Notes under the pieces: model-generated | Told to the model about the DNA's origin: nothing | The model's input: the letters and a program-made list of their open reading frames with translations, nothing else | The model's database searches: none | In this document: positions 22,540-23,558 of the stretch, in pieces | Numbering within the stretch: position 1 is the stretch's first letter | Layout: each line of letters starts with the position of its first letter | Program-made: the position numbers and the translations under genes | Source of the DNA: Proteobacteria bacterium ST_bin11 | GTDB lineage: Bacteria; Pseudomonadota; Gammaproteobacteria; Methylococcales; Methylomonadaceae | Length of the DNA: 23,558 nucleotides | Direction: 5' to 3' | Assembly (NCBI GenBank): GCA_002083615.1 | Contig: MSXO01000077.1 | Location: 1 to 23,558 of the forward strand

Positions 22540-23307
22540 TTATCGAAACTGGTCTTTCATTAGGCGTAATTGCCTAAAAACCGCCAAGTCGGATTGTTCG
22601 GCCATGCCGATATTGCTGCGAATACAGACGTTATCCGCCCTAAAAAAGGGATTGGTGGCCAATTCCAGGCCGATGCTGGTGGGAATGGTGGGGATGTTTT
22701 GTTGACGAAGTGCTGCGACCTGCGTAACCCGCTGCTGCAGCTCAGTATTCTCCGCATCAACGGATTGGGCAAATCGGCCATTGGCCGCCGTATATTCGTG
22801 AGCGCAGTAAACCCGGGTTTCCGGTGGTAAGGCTCGCAACTTTTGCAGCGACTGCCACATTTGTTCCGCACTTCCCTCAAATAGGCGGCCACAACCCAAT
22901 GAAAACAAGGTGTCACCGCAAAACAAAGCCTGGTTACCAGCGTTGTAATAGACGATATGTCCTAGGGTATGACCCGGTGTGTCGATAACTTGAAAGGTTT
23001 GATTGCCAAGTTTTACTTCATCCCCTTCGGCAAGTTTTATATCGATGCCGGGGATGCGCGCCTGGTCTACTGCCGAGCCGACAATCTTGCAGTTGGTTTC
23101 CTGCTTGAGATGCAGATTGGCGCCAACATGGTCGCTGTGGTGATGGGTGTTAAAAATATAGTTGAGCTGCCAACCGTGCTTTTGAAGTGCGTCTAACACC
23201 GGTTTAGCTGGGGCTGGATCGACAACCGCCGTTTCACGGCTGTTGGAGTCGTATAGCAGAAAGATGTAATTATCTGCCAGAACAGGAATTATCTCGACTT
23301 GCAACAT
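22540..23307 (-). CDS. gloB: Hydroxyacylglutathione hydrolase (glyoxalase II)
   Basis: A 255-residue metallo-beta-lactamase-fold enzyme that hydrolyses S-D-lactoylglutathione to D-lactate and glutathione, the second step of methylglyoxal detoxification. The binuclear metal motif THHHSDH is at 54-60, followed by the further ligands in TPGHTLGHIVYY, FCGDTLFSLGCGRLFEG and YCAHEYT. The C-terminal glyoxalase II helix region ends LRLMKDQFR, which confers glutathione specificity. I chose the ATG at 23307 (MLQVEIIPVLADNYIF); a GTG three codons earlier is possible. Length is close to E. coli GloB (251). Confidence 0.96.
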   Translation of the reverse strand: MLQVEIIPVLADNYIFLLYDSNSRETAVVDPAPAKPVLDALQKHGWQLNYIFNTHHHSDHVGANLHLKQETNCKIVGSAVDQARIPGIDIKLAEGDEVKLGNQTFQVIDTPGHTLGHIVYYNAGNQALFCGDTLFSLGCGRLFEGSAEQMWQSLQKLRALPPETRVYCAHEYTAANGRFAQSVDAENTELQQRVTQVAALRQQNIPTIPTSIGLELATNPFFRADNVCIRSNIGMAEQSDLAVFRQLRLMKDQFR

Positions 23308-23401
23308 ATAACTCACTCGAAAGCAGAAGTCTAAAGCCTAGCACTGCACCGAGTCCCGTTAGGTTTAGTTAAACAAAGCGTGTATCGATGTTGTTAAAGT
23401 A

Positions 23402-23425
23402 GGCACATGGTTACGGTAATGTGCC
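23402..23425 (-). terminator. Inverted repeat after dxs, possible terminator
   Basis: GGCACAT and ATGTGCC form a perfect 7-bp stem with a 10-base loop, 15 bases past the dxs stop on the minus strand. The following bases (TACTTTAAC) are only moderately T-rich, so this is a weak candidate for stopping leftward dxs transcription ahead of the gloB promoter region. Confidence 0.4.
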
Positions 23426-23439
23426 CATCCGATAGTCGT

Positions 23440-23558
23440 TTACCCACACACAGCTTGAATTTTCGCCAAAATGCCCTTGGCATCCAACTCACACAGCGCC
23501 AGCAATTCCTCGCGGCTGCCTTGCTCGACAAAGCGATCCGGCAGGCCGATATTCAACA
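23440..23558 (-). CDS. dxs: 1-deoxy-D-xylulose-5-phosphate synthase, C-terminal end only
   Basis: The last 39 complete codons of a leftward gene that enters from the right edge. The residues GLPDRFVEQGSREELLALCE, then LDAKGILAKIQAV, are the characteristic DXS terminus, from the transketolase C-terminal domain. DXS condenses pyruvate and glyceraldehyde 3-phosphate, the first step of the non-mevalonate isoprenoid pathway, feeding ubiquinone, hopanoid and carotenoid synthesis. The thiamine-binding and catalytic parts lie outside the window. Confidence 0.88.
   Translation of the reverse strand, partial: LNIGLPDRFVEQGSREELLALCELDAKGILAKIQAVCG

Noticed and set aside
1..23558. tRNA, rRNA or CRISPR array
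   Set aside because: No tRNA T-loop and acceptor pairing, no rRNA-like stretch and no regularly spaced direct repeats were seen on either strand.

Overview
The window looks like chromosomal DNA of a gammaproteobacterium, most likely a Methylomonas-like methanotroph (order Methylococcales). This is inferred from proteins ending in the VPxP + hydrophobic + basic sorting tail, a draT-draG pair, and a gammaproteobacterial acpP-fabF-pabC-mltG-tmk-holB-pilZ-tatD gene string. No taxonomic marker such as rRNA is present.

Region 1-2460 is AT-rich accessory DNA. At the left edge is the first nine codons of a leftward gene with a perfect ribosome binding site. Then come a gene-poor stretch with one coding-like remnant, two exported proteins with PEP-CTERM-like tails (548-1132, and a DUF1566-like one at 1310-2080), and the C-terminal scrap of a tyrosine recombinase (2325-2459). 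Region 2480-7556 is a leftward tetR - membrane fusion protein - RND pump operon. Its promoter (TTGACA-N17-TATTTT) carries two perfect 18-bp palindromes, one filling the spacer and one just past the predicted start of transcription, so autorepression is the obvious model. A gene-free stretch with REP-like hairpins follows (7557-8083).

Region 8084-10758 holds leftward aqpZ and rightward draT-draG, the on/off pair that ADP-ribosylates and restores nitrogenase Fe protein. A perfect CRP/FNR-type palindrome lies between the divergent genes. Region 10850-12683 has two broken genes tail to tail: a HAF-repeat exported protein with a one-base frameshift, and a VIT-family transporter with an in-frame amber stop and a probable internal deletion.

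Region 12855-20196 is core: an unrecognised double-hotdog-like gene, then the compact fatty acid / folate / peptidoglycan / nucleotide / replication string acpP to tatD, with start-stop overlaps and a hairpin between acpP and fabF. Region 20197-23558 holds a structured intergenic stretch, rlmG (23S rRNA m2G methyltransferase), and, leftward, a family 2 glycosyltransferase, gloB and the last 39 codons of dxs. No tRNA, rRNA or CRISPR array was seen. I found no complete undescribed multi-gene system. The best leads are the twin operator, the CRP/FNR-type site at aqpZ/draT, the hotdog gene beside acpP, and the competing hairpins ahead of rlmG.
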